From Brugia malayi (taxonomy: Eukaryota > Nematoda > Chromadorea > Rhabditida > Onchocercidae), in contig NW_025062479.1 in assembly GCF_000002995.4 (NCBI RefSeq), forward strand, positions 3,431,721-3,495,720: a DNA stretch of 64,000 nucleotides. Direction: 5' to 3'. The notes beneath the pieces are model-generated. The model was not told the DNA's origin and ran no database searches. It saw only the letters and a program-made list of their open reading frames with translations. Below are positions 36,110 to 50,036 of this stretch, in pieces; the first letter of the stretch is position 1; each line of letters starts with the position of its first letter. The translations under genes and the position numbers were made by a program.

Positions 36110-39100
36110 ATGTTCCGAGATGTACGCTGGTTGAGCAGTCGTCGGCAACAGTTTGTTGCTCTTTCTGCTGAACAAATAGCGTTTTATGAAGATGTTGGTG
36201 AGGTTCGACCAAAGTTGCTTCAGTGTTTACCATTCAACCAAACCAATGAACTGGTAATGTGTTCCGTTTGTTTTCACCTTCGTTTATTGTAGAGGTCGTG
36301 GTAATGGTGAACTTAAACAAGATCGTATAACTTGTAGTTTGCATTACTTTGGCACTGCAGACTACAAATTATTGATTAAAGAGTGGTTTGTAAATAGTTC
36401 TGAAACATTTGTGAATCGATACTTTGTAAAGTGGTATTCGATGTGACTCGAAAATATTCTGAAATTAAAATGTGATTATATGACAAAGGGAATGATAATT
36501 TATTGAAGGCGGTTCCAGAATTTTTATGTAAGCATAATAATGTTTAACCGTCAACGCAGACTGAATAGTATAAACTTCAACAATGTTAATGGGAAATGGC
36601 AGCCAGATTCAGCTGTTTTTGATAATTTTAAATTAATTTTTAGCGAAGAGATGTATAAGAAATAGAGCTTACAGGAGTATTTTTCAGGACCATCTACAGT
36701 GTTTTGACCTAAGCCCTTTGTCTGATGAGGCTTTAGCACTGGGCTATGCAAATGGAAGAGTGGTAGTAACTAAGGTAGCTGCTGAACCAGATATTAGGTA
36801 AGCTTTTACACTAGATCATCATTTAGAAACAATTCTTGAGGTGTAAATTGCTTAGTCAATATTTCCTTCCAGTACTTCCCCATTTGCGCATAAATTGGAT
36901 CATTTCAGTAATCTGGATGACACTATGGAAACTATGGAATTCGTGTGTGATATGCCAAAGCCAGTTGCATTCTTAAACTTCAGTTCTGTAACGTATACTT
37001 ACTTGGCTGCATGTCTGGAAGGGTAAGTTTTCAGTGTATATTCTTCGGATTTCTGAAAACGTAATTTTTTCAGTGGACGTTCCCAAGATTACACTATCTG
37101 CGTGTTCGACATCAGCAATCCGAAACTTCATGTTTTTTCTGTTAATTGCAATGAACGCGTGATGGATTTGACTTGGCTCAGGTAAGTAGTAATCCTATTT
37201 CTGTTCTTGATAAGTGCGGTTTAAATGTTAGCTTAATGACTGATTATTCAAGTTGTCTCCAAAATTACAAGCTGTTCACGTCATAGTTTTTCTTTTTGAA
37301 TGATTAATCTTTCAAATGCGAAGGAGTGCTTACATATTTTGAAATATAGGAATGATCCTAGTATACTATGTTTGGCTTGTTCACGCTCAATGAAGTTTTT
37401 CGATATACGAGAAGGTGCGCGGCCAGTTTACTCTGTATCTGTTTCAAATCAAGTTCGAAGCATAAGTGCTGGTGACGTACATTTTTGTATTGCCTCCATC
37501 ATTGACGATTTTGTTTGTATATACGATCGAAGACATTTAAAATCTCCGTTATATAGGATGCAAATTTCCTATTTTGTGAGTCATTTCTATGTTTTACAAG
37601 AATATAATAAGCCAAGTTATTCTTCCATCATTATGATTTTTCATTAACTAAGAGTTTCAAATTAGATCTAATAATGAGGTAAAGAATGGCTGCATAGTGC
37701 CAATTAATTGATGACTGAGTAATATGGAATATTTTAGAAGAAGAATGATACAGGTGCAGTGAAAATATTATGGAATCCTCATTCTCCAAGTTGCTTATCC
37801 TGCTTCCGCCGGAATTCTAGAGTTGTTACAGAACTTATATCACCATGCGAAAGCATTCTAGAGGATCATAGCATAATAGAAATTCCAAGTGTATGTTCTG
37901 ATTATTGTTCACATATTGCTGTTATCTATCCATGTACCATAAGTTATTTTTGATAGAAGTAATAAGTAATGGTTTTTCCTTGGAGAAATAAACATTTTCT
38001 GCTATGAATGATGATTTGTTTAGTTTCCAATGTCAGATACAATTGATTTGATGCAAGGAGGATTTCGTGGTACTCGGTATTCGGAAGATATTGTCTCCAT
38101 GAAGTTATCACATTCTTATTTACAACTCAATTATAAGGTACGTGAAGAATAGGTCTTATTTTTTTGCATTTTTTTTTGCAACATGGCAAAAAAGTAACAA
38201 CTTTTCTGCCGTGTCTCAAAACGGTTATCATGCTTAATGTCTTAAATATGATGATGAATTGGTGATAATGTAATTTGTGACAGCTATTCTTCTGGCCGAA
38301 ATCTCTGCTTCTAGTGAATTCCTTTCCAGTTCTTCGGCATTTCAAGAGTTTCTGGGTTTACCTGGCATCCTGAGAATTGTAATCGTTTGTTAGTCGTGGC
38401 ACCAGATGGAGGACGTGGCGCGTTTGAAGTTAGGCTTGCTACGGTTCGTTATTCATTTCGAATGCAGTTCTTTGAAATATTGATGTTATGCTTGATTCGT
38501 CTACGAAAACATTTCTTTTGTTTTTTTTTTTTTTTATAGGTGAATAAGTTTGTGACAGGCGATTATTCATCGCAGGGCTTTGTTGCTCATGCATCTGGTA
38601 ATCAGCTTTATGTGCGCAATGCAGATCCAGTTGTAACTGATGAATTAGCAGATATTTCATTTATCATGAAGAATCGTGCTGCTAAAAATTTTGGCTCTCC
38701 TTCAAGCACTACTCTGGAAGGTAATTAAAAAAAATAGAAACTGATATATCCAGCCTGCGTATTCCTAGCAGTGATTCGAAAATTAATTTCAGCGTATACA
38801 CGATCTTGCAAAGAGATTATAGATTGTTGTCCATATTCGACGTCTGAAGTGAAATGGTTGTGGAAGTGGATACGTCATATGATTAATATAATGGATTGGA
38901 AACCATGTGTCTATGGGGCATTGTAAGCTTGCGTTTATGACTTTTCAAAAATTTTCTTTTTGTTGATGTTGTCCTGAACTTACAGGTTTCCGGGTGTTAT
39001 GAATATAATGCAACACGGTTTAGATCCGAACAAAGATGAACTTACTACAGAGCAGATCTTTGTTTCTGATCCCTTACTTGGACACATTTCAGTGAGTCCT

Positions 39101-42100
39101 CATTCGCATACATTACCTTTAATTGATTATAATTTCATTGTAACTTTCTTTTCATTTACATGGTTATTTAATTATATCAAAATGAGGAAAATTCTCACAT
39201 TTGAAACTTTGAAATTTTGCCTTTGTCAAAACACGAAAATTTTTATTCACCTCTACTTGTAATTCTTTTGCTAAGGTTTGAGCTCCGATACATCTGGACC
39301 TTAATGAACTGTATGATTCCTATCAAACCTTTAATATAATATTAAAAAAAAAAAATATATATATATATATATAATACATCCCTTAAGTGCCTTTTTTTTC
39401 TTATCATTTGTTCACTTTGTACTTACGAAGGAAAAAAACGCAGTACCTTGATAAAGTAAATATCAATATTGTTGATGTTACAGTTGTACAAAGGGAAAGA
39501 ACGAGATCGGGTGCTTAAGATATGTGGTTGGCCTAATCTTGGAGACATCGCACAGCTCGATGCATTCATTGACACGAACTTTATGGAAAGGTAAGTTCTT
39601 GCTGACTTCTTTGATTAGGACGTCACTCTTATTGTAATATAACTGCTTATTGGAAGAGAAAATAAAAGCAAATAACATGAACACTGTTGCTTTTATCTCA
39701 GTTGTAGTAAACATTTTTCTAAGTATTTTTTTATTCATTGTAACGTACATATGAAATATCGAAGAACATAAAATTGATAAGCTCTTTTAATATTTCTAAA
39801 AGTTTTGCTGTTGTTCAGGAGGACGCAAAGTCGGGCAGTAGCTGCAGCGCTGATTACAGCCAATTCATCGAAAATGGAAAAAGTGGGCTCATTTCAAATT
39901 TGTGTTAGTGTGGTAATAATTCTTTTCTTCCCATTTTCTTTCAGATCCTGAATTTGATGTTAGAAAAGGGCAAAGAGTCGAATGATGAAGGTTTACTGGA
40001 AATGGAAGTTTTCCAGGAAGCTCTGCAATATTACCAAAGATCGCCAGGACAATGGTATCTTGTGCATCAGCTTATCAAATTTATTCTTATTGCGCTTGTG
40101 CCTCTGCTCTAAAATTATTGTAGGAAATCGTTTTCTGAAAATCTCAGAAACACTGTAAAGGATCCTTATTTCAATATGATCATAACATTTCTGAATAACC
40201 GTTCTGATAACTTTTCCGGCATTATTCATCAACAAGTAAGTTATACATCTTATCACTTCATGGAATAATTTGAAAGGCGTGATTGAGAGAACTTGGAAGT
40301 GAATGAATTAATGATTTGTTATTGTTCTTAAAAAATGGATATGTAGAAGACTACATTCCAGGACATCTCATTGGAAGACAGAATTGCTTTCGCTGCCATT
40401 CACTTTAGCGACCAATATTTTATGAAATCGATAAAGGAGTTATTCACAAATGCATGTTTATACCGAACACTTTTTGGATTGCTTATAATTGGTATTTCGT
40501 ATGAAAAGGCTACTCATGACTTATTGTCTCAGTGAGTGTTATTATTATATTATTATATTTACTTGAAGCAAAAGAGCGAATGTGTACTGGATTTTTTGAT
40601 CAGAAATAATTATATTTTATTCATAAAATTCTGAAATAGTGTTAAACTTATTTTATTAATATTTGGATACGTGGATTATACGGGTGACATACAAACAGCT
40701 ACAGTTCTGTTGGTAGTGGGACGCTGTTTTATGAAGGACCAATCCTGGCCTATAACTTACTCGGCCGAAGGAGTTGCTAGTAGTGATTTCGAGTTACTAG
40801 CTACTGAGGATAATGAAGCATGTAATGAATTGTAAGTACCTCTCAGCTTTTTTAACGAAGCTTTTTCAAACCGAATTTGTAAAAGTAGATTATGAAAGCC
40901 TTGTATTAATAGGTTATTTACCCAGTATTGTAAATGTATCCATTCTTTACATTTCTTCTCATTTATTATTCCTTTCAATTAACTGGATATTTGCAGAGAT
41001 GAACATATGAGACGAAGTTGTACTATTGTGTGTGATTATCTGGATATGCTGAACACATGGGGTATGTGGGTGCAGAGGGCTCGTCTTGATTGTATACTTG
41101 GATGGAGACGAGATATGATTTCAGTAGAACCAAGAATGAATCAAAATGCTGTACAAGCTAGTGTTTTTTTGCTTGAAATTTTTTTATATGCTTATTTATA
41201 TAATTGTTTCTGTACTTGTAATTTGGTTTTCAGGCTGAAATTTGTTGTCAGTTTTGTCCACAGAATATCACATTAGATAAGACAGATACTTCAACAACTT
41301 CAGTGGTGCCCTCTGCAGTACTCGTACCTGCAACTCGACCGAACATTTCTACGACGTTAGTCTTTCTGCTTTTATTCAGTAAAATGCGACATGTCAACCT
41401 CACATGCGTAAATCGACTTTGTACTATTAAAACAGCGAAATTAGTATGGTTGCAATTTTCTATCGTTGATGGCTATTTTCTGGTAAATTTTTACTCATTC
41501 AGTTAATTGATACGTGGAAGCGAAGGGTTCAGTTGTTGTATGCCAAAGTTTAGCGTTTTTCGTAGTATTTTGAATTAGTAATAAACCAATAATTTACAAC
41601 CATGATATACGAAATGATTAGGTATTTATTTTGAGGCCATCAGGTGCCCCATCGATTCCAGCTCGAGAAATGGCATGTCCTCGTTGTCTGAAGCCACTTC
41701 CTAAATGCATACTGTGTCATAGACACATGGGTTCTTATGTTCAGACAGAATGTCACGAACTTGGCCTCTTATCTTCTTGGTTCACCTGGTGTCAAGTACT
41801 TTTCACACTTTTTTTTTCGAAACTTGAAAAATCTATCAAATTTGTTACGCTTGTTAGATTCATTAGGGAATGAGTTTTAACTTCTGATTAGCTTTCATGT
41901 AGTACAAAACAATGGTGCTATTTGAAAAAGAGATGAGATGTTCTAAATTATATGTGAAGTAGGAACATTTAACTTGCGTATAATTGCTCCTCCATGTTTG
42001 GAAATTTCGAAGAAAATTTTGAAAGAAAAATTTCTTACAGCACTAATTAAAGCATTATTAATGGGTCTGTAAGTAATTTAATGATACTATAATTTCCTAA

Positions 42101-42480
42101 CGAGCAAAAAAGTAATATATATTTTAGGTTTAGGGAATTTAGCCACTAACATGTTTTTGAAATGATATCACTAAAATATTATTGAATAACAAAATAAGAG
42201 CAGCTTGTTTTGTCACTGTTATTTGTCAATTTGAGATTTCAGTTAGTTGTAAATACATAAAAATGGGATTATTTAGAAAGATAGCACAAGTCTGGTCTGA
42301 TTTTTTGTTTAGAAATGCCGTCATGGTGGTCACATGGCACATTTATGGCATTGGTTCAATGGTCATGCGGAATGCGCGGCAAGTGGTTGTTTGTGCAACT
42401 GCAAAATGGAAGACATCGATATCGTCGGACTGAATGCTGAACTACCGCAGCCTTGCTTATTCTGTGAAGATTCATGCTAA
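36110..42480 (+). CDS. MIOS: MIOS, GATOR2 complex subunit (WD40 plus C-terminal zinc RING)
   Basis: Subunit of GATOR2, which relays amino-acid sufficiency to TORC1 at the lysosome by opposing GATOR1. Twenty-one exons with fully consistent phase: 36110-36253, 36688-36797, 36873-37022, 37074-37181, 37350-37575, 37738-37890, 38024-38137, 38330-38443, 38540-38720, 38793-38922, 38986-39091, 39484-39590, 39819-39882, 39945-40054, 40124-40235, 40362-40531, 40640-40831, 40997-41150, 41234-41355, 41636-41795, 42313-42480; about 964 residues. N-terminal WD-like repeats include ALGYANGRVVVTK, YTICVFDIS and FDIREGARP. The alpha-solenoid contains LKICGW and YVDYTGDIQTA. The C-terminus has the family zinc module: ICCQFC, MACPRCLKPLPKCILCHRHMG, SWFTWCQKCRHGGHMAHLWH, HAECAASGCLCNC. 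The human protein is about 875 residues with the same order. The acceptor of exon 41636 (TTTTGAG) and donor of exon 41150 (GTACAA) are weak but are required by phase. A GC donor (CAA|GCTAGT) is a less likely alternative. Confidence 0.95.
39344..39374. repeat. Poly-A followed by (AT)n in a MIOS intron
   Basis: About twelve A residues run into about ten AT units, within intron 39092-39483. Simple sequence, no function implied. Confidence 0.95.
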
Positions 42481-44133
42481 ATCTCGACGGAATTTGTCAT
42501 GACCAGCGAGGATGTTGTAGATTCGAGGAGTTTAAAACTTCAAGCTCCGTTAGGATATTTCTTTCTCCTCTACATTTACTAAGTTCGTTTAAGAAGTGGA
42601 AGGGAGCATAGCGTGAAATCATTCGAAATGACATCCTATGTGAGGGAACGTATAATCCAGTTGCTGTTTATTTGTAAATTTGTGAAATCAGTTCATCTGT
42701 GTTATTTATACTCAGCTGTAACATTGGATGGAATATTGTCTACTGATGTCTTCGATAAAAAATTGATAAAAATTAACTTATTGAAACCATTTCACACTTC
42801 CACATTAAAAAATATTACGTTAACAGTAACAGTACTGCTATCGACAACTCATCGCACCATTTCTGTCGAAAATAATTCCTCGACTGGTTTTTATGCATTG
42901 TGTGTTGGACCTATTAATGAGTTATTACTAGTTAGTGATGGTCTGGAAGACTTTATGAAATTTCATTAATCTTAACATATTAGCAGCAAGGAAGCGAAAT
43001 GTCCTTTGAAAATATGTGGAGATGTTAGCGAGCGACCGAAATATTCCCTTACGGCAGTAAGAAACATACATACAGGACATGAGAAAGTTCTAATAATATC
43101 AGTGAATAGAAAAAGCTTTTCAAATAGTCGTTGCAAGCGAAAACCTTAGTATAGAAAAAGACCGTTCTAGATTATAAAGAAATGCACGAATTGTAGCTCT
43201 GTAAAATTGGCTATAGTTTGACAGCAGAATACAGACATAAAAATTCATGGATATATTTCGAACAATCCCATTTGCCATTTCACGATTATGCTGTTATTTC
43301 CTGCCTTTTCTTTCTGGAAAGCCGCACGCTTGTTCGACACAACACTGTTTCTAAGACGGGAGGTACTCTTTGGAGGCTGTTTTGTGATTTCTCTAAGGAC
43401 ACATGTATGCATCTGAAACCTCATTTCCAACTGTTAAATTTATAACAATACGAACATAAAGGCATGGCTCGACTGAAATGCTAGTGTTACTATGGCCAGA
43501 ATTTTATCAGCAATGTGTATGGAACACTGGAAACATGATGAGTTGTTGCGCTTCTTTCCGGACACTTCGGATCAAATGTAATTTGTAGAGCCGGTGCAGT
43601 TGAACTAGCTTAGGTTTGGGAAGAATTTGTTCTTTCAAGCATTCCTTGTTTGTGTAAAAGGTCGGGATGGCTATATATTTCGTATTAAAGATTTTACTAA
43701 TTCGGAAACTTGAAGAATGATAAGTAAGCATGGTGATCATCATTGAGCTGAAGTAATTTAATAAACACATGAAGGCAGCCCTAGGTTGTAAGATGGTATG
43801 CACTGAAATGTTGACAACCGCTGGGACTGACTAGAGCTATTTGAAGCTACAAAATGCAGAATTTTTGCTGGTGAGCTGCTCATTGAAGCATATGAAGGCG
43901 TAGGCAGTGTAAAATAAGTACCGTTCTTTTGTGAGATCATTTGAAACAGTTGGTACAAACGCAAGCGGATTCAACACAGGGACTGAGTTGATGAATCTTA
44001 GTGGGCCTCCTGAAGCACAATTAGCACTTTGCAAAAAAATAAGTCCAGGAAAAGTTTTACCTCACATCCTTTTACACACTTCTTTTTTCACCAGCAATTT
44101 CAGTAGAAAGGATAGTAGCTTTCACTTACCCTA
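42481..44133. other. Convergent intergenic region, MIOS / K2P channel
   Basis: The MIOS 3' end and the potassium-channel 3' end face each other. An open frame of 118 codons (42613-42969, +) and overlapping frames on both strands at 43218-44158 have no recognised homology and no splice support. Frames of this length are expected now and then in DNA of this composition. Confidence 0.5.
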
Positions 44134-47100
44134 TCACTTGGAAGGAAGACGAACATAAAAGTTACCAACAGTTTTCAGCAAGCTTTTCTGGTCCCGACGT
44201 TGTCGCTCTCTACTGTATTCATCTATTAGATTGATTGCTTTCATGAATCTCATTTCGAATTCCATCTGTACGCTTGACACACACATCGACACTAGAGCCA
44301 GTCCAACGATAAAAAATATGAAAAATACTGAAAAAGTCCATATTTATGCATAAATTTTTAGCTACTCAAATTATATTCAGTACTTCAGTTAAAGTTGCAG
44401 TTACTAACATAAAGATGAGATTTCAGAAAAAGAGATAGAAAACTGAGAGTTTTAGTATAATGCGAAAGGAAGTTTACCGCATGCAAAATGGGGGTGATCT
44501 GGCATTTCATCTCCCAATCCGACGGTGGTTAAAGAGATGAAGAAGAAGTAGAAAGCGGTGAAATAGTCCCAGTGTTCCCATATGCGAAATATGAAGGAGC
44601 AAATTGCGATGTAAACAATGATTATTAGAATTGCGCCGTAAATTGGAAATGTTTCGTAAGCATCGTTCTCATTGTTCGTTTCATCCTGCAATAAATATAC
44701 TAAATCTACTACGTCGGCTTTTCTATTCTCAATTATTTCAATTAATAATCTTTAATAAGTGATATAGCTGAGTGAATTTTCATTCAATCTCTGATTCTCT
44801 GCTCCATTTTTAAATGGTTAATACAAATAATCATAACACTAATTTTCGCAGAATATGATTACCAGTTCAACTGTTCCACTATCAAAATATAAGGAAACAA
44901 TCACCTTCATGGCCAGTGTCACATAATCGATGTCATTGTTCGATTAATCAGAAATGTTAAGGTAAGTTTAATACAGAAGAGGAAAAATGGTAAGAACGAA
45001 GTAATCTACTGCATAATTGAATTTTCATACGACCTTCCAATTTGAATTGAAAAATCTTTCAGTTCACTCTGCGGTTTTTGCACGAAGTGAAAAAAAAAAA
45101 AAAAATGTATTAAAAAGTAAGAAACAAACGTTTTGGTTGCTGTCACAGTTATTGTTTTTCACCACTTCATGGATTTTTTTCATTCTAATTTGAGCTTCAT
45201 TAGAAACCTGATACTCTCTCGTTCTCCACCTTAAATAGTTACATTATGGGCAAAAGGTATGTACAGTAGCATATTTATGCTAAAATTTCAATCGGCTCAC
45301 CTTAATACAAATTGTGTGAAGCATTTAAAACATTTTCGAATAAAAAACCAAATACTGCGCACATAAAGAAGAATCAAGTTTCCAAATTCATTCAGTACTA
45401 CCAACATGTACGGCACACCCAATAAAGCATATAAAATAGTAAAAATCCTGCCCTTGGTGGTTCGGCACCATATATTTCCATATCCTGAATTTTACAATAA
45501 CGTTTTAGAAACCTGTATATAGCACTATCAGCGGAAAAAATTTAGCAGATCAGGACTCTTAGAAAATCTTTGTAAGGTTCCGCAACAAAAAAATGAAGAA
45601 CAAACCAATGGTGGTGAAAATAGTGCCACAATAAAACACAGCATTCCAGTAATCGGCCCATCTCCAGAGATTGTGTTTGTAGGCCAAGATACCCATTAGT
45701 TCGTCGTATTCCTCTAGTAGCAGTTCAAGCCTTCTATTACATGTTATCTGTTTTGAAAGTGGTGCTATCTACAGTATCCAATTGAATGCTCCACATTTCA
45801 ATTTAACCACAATTCAGAAGAAAAAGACTTCCTAAGCATGTGATTGAAATTTCTCTCTTATTTTCACAAAAGCCTAACAACTCAAATCATGATTACACAA
45901 AGGACATTAGCACATCCTGTTAGCTATTATTTAGCTAATAATTTCGTTAACAGATAGCTAGTTATATGATAAACTATAATTAAAACCAAATTTCTTTTCT
46001 CAAGGATTTATGACAAAGAAATTATTGTGCAATTGGAAGTATTCTAGAAAGCTCACCCTGGTACTACTTCGACTATCATTTTGTTTTGTCGCTGAGTAAC
46101 AGTGTGGCGATGTAAACAATCCTGATATTTTTTTCGCATAAATTTTGTGGCGCTCTACGGTTTGCTGTAAGTGTAATGATAATAAGGATCCAAAAAAAAT
46201 ACGACAATTGATATTGGTGATAAAATTACTTGGTCGAGCTGAGCAATGAGCTCACGTTCAGCAGGTGCTTCAAATTGGTGAACAAGCAAGCCACCAACAA
46301 GAGCATATGCAATTAGCACTAACAATAGTAATATGCATTTGACCCAACGACCAAATTTGAATTCAAGATTGTACCACAACAAATTGATTGGATGATGGCG
46401 GTTTGGCCTGTTCGTGAACATAAGAATGAAGAACGTAGTCTATACAATTTCAGTTAGAAAAAAACTTTCATTAGAGTAATCTTAAAATTAAGATCGCTGC
46501 ATTGATATCCAGACATTTTTAATCTATCCATACCTCTACTATCATGTGCATATTTCCATCTTTGCAATAAGTAACTTATCTAATCTTAGCTTCGTATATG
46601 GCTACAAATAAATCCATTGAGTTAAGCATTATACTCAAGCAAATCACTACTGCTACACAGTACAGACAAAATTACACTATGATTTAATTTCTTTTAATAT
46701 GTTCGAGATAAATTAAACAACTTACTTGCCGTGACTGTTCAAGATTTCTTCGATAACATCATATACATTTGGCTGACTGATTCCTTCCTTATAAATACTG
46801 TATTTACCATAATCTGTAGTATCCTGAAAGTCAAATCTCAAAAACTTTATGCACACACTTTCTGAATTCAGCTTTACACCAGATATTGTCAACAAGTACT
46901 TCCGGGAGATAAGCCCCGCTTTTTCGACCGTAAAGCGATACTGTGCTTCCAGCGCAAAAAGGAGCGTTAAATCTATACTCTAGACATGTTGCTCATTATC
47001 TTCAACGTTTGATTGCTGTTCATAATAGTATCAACTATGTTTTGGTTCATCCATCCCTTCTACTGTTGTTCTTTCATTCTATTATCTATAAAGTTTCAAA

Positions 47101-47514
47101 AAGTTTTAAATGGAGTGGTCAAGCAGCGAACAGAAAAAATGCAAAATGGTAAAGGAAGAAGCACTTCTATTGTACATCACCTCACATATTAAACAGTATT
47201 ACCGTGGTAATATTGTTTGTACTCAATCCAACAAAATCCACGTTTTCAGCTTCTATAGACTCTAGCTTGTGAGTTTTTGAGTTTTTTAAAGCATTCGTAA
47301 GAAAATGTCGGTATTTTCTTCTGCAAAATTTCTGCAGTACCTGAAATTTGCATTTATAGGCATAAAGAAGAGAATTTGTGTTCCAAAGTGAGCTATCAAC
47401 ATCTTTATTTCATAATTACATCACAATATACGACCTTTAGTCCTTCGTCTTCTTGCTCACTGCCTGACCAAGTCAACTTCCATACCATGGATACGACTTC
47501 TAGAAATATATCAC
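44134..47514 (-). CDS. Two-pore-domain (K2P/TWK) potassium channel; extreme 5' end not found
   Basis: Plasma-membrane potassium leak channel subunit, expected to act as a dimer. Exons in transcript order: 47514-47435, 47340-47203, 46977-46900, 46823-46726, 46407-46230, 46164-46057, 45747-45606, 45484-45301, 45229-45130, 44685-44478, 44327-44134; all phases agree, giving about 500 residues. Features in order: a long polar cytosolic N-terminus of about 135 residues; M1 (CILLLLVLIAYALVGGLLV); an extracellular cap with EYDELMG and LWRWADYWNAV; pore 1 TIFTTIGYGN; M2 (IFTILYALLGVPYMLVVL); a basic intracellular loop; M3 (IYGAILIIIVYIAICSFIF); pore 2 FISLTTVGLGDE; M4 (FFIFFIVGLALVSMCV). Both selectivity filters are intact (GYG, GLG). 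The C-terminal tail is short, ending VRLPSK before TGA. The first exon listed starts mid-codon, so the initiator lies upstream of 47514. Nematode TWK channels form a large family and I cannot assign a specific orthologue. Confidence 0.92.
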
Positions 47515-50036
47515 CTAAAATATAAGTAACTTGAAAGATAAGGAAAATGAAATACAGTCATCTGACAGTGCAAATAACTGTCGTTTAGGTTTATGAAATC
47601 CTCACTTAGCACTGTACAAAGGTTGAAGTGAACTGAAGTGAATGTAGACTACTGAACTGCGGAGTGTGAAATATATAATCAGAAGTTTAATCGTTCGAAA
47701 ACATTTCCAATTTATCCTTATCATTATCAGTATTAAGGATAATAAAAGTTGTTATGAAATAATGGCAAATAGATATGTGAACAATAAGAGCTACATCGGT
47801 TTTACACTCGATAACAGTATTAGGAAGGGAAAGGACATTAAGACTGAAGAAAGGGCAAAAGTTTATCATTAGCTGATGTTATGATATCAAATTAATTCTA
47901 TCTTCTGTGCTCTTAACACAAAAAGTCAAACGATATTGGCTTTAAAGACAACAACCAGGAACAGAAACATTTGGTAGAATATTGATGACCTTTAATGTGA
48001 TTTAGTGATATTGATATTTTATATTTGTTATAAAAGAAATTGGTTGCCAATTTAGACCAACAGTTTCTCTCTGATTCCTTGGAATGGTTCAATTATTGTA
48101 AGACAGCAAATTCTTGTGATATCTAACTGAACATGATAGTTCACTCCCTAAAAACTTCTAGAGGTTTTCCCGCGCTCGCTTACTTTTCTTTAAGCTATGA
48201 AGATTTAGATGAAACTAGAATGCAATAATGTTCATTTAAAACTCAATTTAATCTTTTTGTGTCACCTAGCATAAACATCTACCCACCATTTCTTTCCCTT
48301 GTCGCATTTCTGCTTTTCTTTATACATTACTTGCTATAAATCCGTTTTGGATTACTAACGTCGTGGTACATGTATTGAAAGATGATATTTTTGTAAAGAA
48401 ATTCAGAAAAAAAACACAAGAAGATGATTTTTAGTAAAATAACTGGCAAGGGAAATAATGGAAAAAGGTATGAATGATAATAAATCATACCATACTTTTG
48501 TCAAGCCAGTAAACCGGATAAGTTTTTGAGATAGATGGAAGAGGTATGGAACGGGAAAGTGTACTGTATGGGAAATGGTTTATTTGATGCCTTTTTGTGG
48601 GAATCATGAACAGAGCATATGGAAGGGAATACGTGAGAGAGAGGGAAATGAAAAATGGAACAGAGAGCGGAAAGCATTCCATAGCGCTTAAATCACAACA
48701 TTCATTTTCAACAAAGTGCTTTACTGTTTAAGCGCTTTTCCCGAACGATATACACCGAGGTCGGAAACATTTCTTACACAAAGCCTCTCAGAGGCATTTT
48801 CAACAATAACAATCGCTTTCAATTTGAGGATGAAAAAAGTTAGGAAGATTCTCTGTTGTAAACTTCCACTTCTTAGCTTAAACCGAAACAGAAAATTATA
48901 CGAGGAATGCATGCTTTTCAGTTTGCATTTCATGAAGAATGAGTCATTAGGATGCACGCATGAGTCAACGTCGAAAAGTCATATTGATGATAAATGAGCG
49001 GGATCCATCTTGATCGCTACCGGAGTAATTTTGCACCACTCTCCTCATAGTCACCAATAAGGAATGTCCATTTCCATATATATATATAGATGTATTGTTA
49101 TGCATTAGTGAAGTAAACAATTAGTTACTTGCAAAGGTCATATGCCTCTTCTCTGCTGACCTTCCCAAAGGAAAGTTCTGTAGTTTTGCTTCTCTCACTG
49201 TCCTTCACTTCCAAGAGAAAATGAACATTGAGCCAGCGAAAGCGGTCAGTTACTGTTCTCTTTTATGCTGTCTGGAAGCACAATAGAATGCATGTCGTCG
49301 TGCTTATTTGCATGCTTACATGCTTCTTTGATGAATCAAGCTAACTTGTACAAGGATATCTTACCTTATTTTAGTGACACAGCTGTTCTAATTATTTACG
49401 CCATAATTTACTCAGCTTGAATGCAAGTAGATTGCATTACAAGTACCATATGACTAACTAAAGTGTAATTTTCCACTATCCAAGCTAGTAAGATGTGGAC
49501 TTTTTCATATTATTATTCATTACCAAATGAATGACAATAACAATGCATCCACTGTCAAATTTTTACTTTCATGTACTTTGATATTTTTAAAACTAAATCC
49601 CAAAATTCACTGTTTATTTGTTTCTTCACCTTTTTTTTATTCAGTATTTTCAGCCAACAAAAGATAGAAAAGATATTAGGTACGATGAGACTGAAATAAC
49701 ATACCATCTCTCTTATAGAACGCAATGAGAAATGCAGTAATTGGAGTTGATCTTTGATTTAGAAATCACTTGAAAAATTTGTTGTTCTCCATTAAAATAT
49801 ATTGATCAATTGAATGAGTCAAGTAAATAAATGCGGCTGTTCAGTTTCTAGTCATTTATTCCTTAATTTTTGGAAACTTTTGTTCTCCTATCTGTCATTT
49901 CTGAACTGTGTTAAGAGATCAATGCTAAAGATGTCATTCAAGGATGTTATCTGAAAGAATGTCATTCAGTTGCACTTCGATCGACGATAATTTACATTTT
50001 TTGTCATTTTTTTTTCATTCGAATTTGTTATTTCAG
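47515..50036. other. Divergent intergenic region, K2P channel / secreted protein
   Basis: About 2.5 kb. It must contain the missing 5' exon(s) of the minus-strand channel gene and the promoters of both genes. I could not pick a first channel exon. Frames at 48485-48682 (-) and on both strands at about 48716-48997 overlap one another and have no recognised family. Confidence 0.4.

Noticed and set aside
42613..42969. 118-codon plus-strand frame in the MIOS/K2P gap
   Set aside because: No recognised homology, no splice signals and no signal peptide. About one frame of this length is expected by chance in a window of this size and composition.
44900..44945. Candidate K2P loop exon on the minus strand (peptide DIDYVTLAMK before a GT donor)
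   Set aside because: No AG acceptor lies upstream without an intervening stop, and the channel exons 45229-45130 and 44685-44478 already join in phase without it.
48716..48997. Overlapping 93-codon (+) and 78-codon (-) frames
   Set aside because: They overlap antisense, neither has a family match, and neither can be joined to the K2P or secreted-protein genes.
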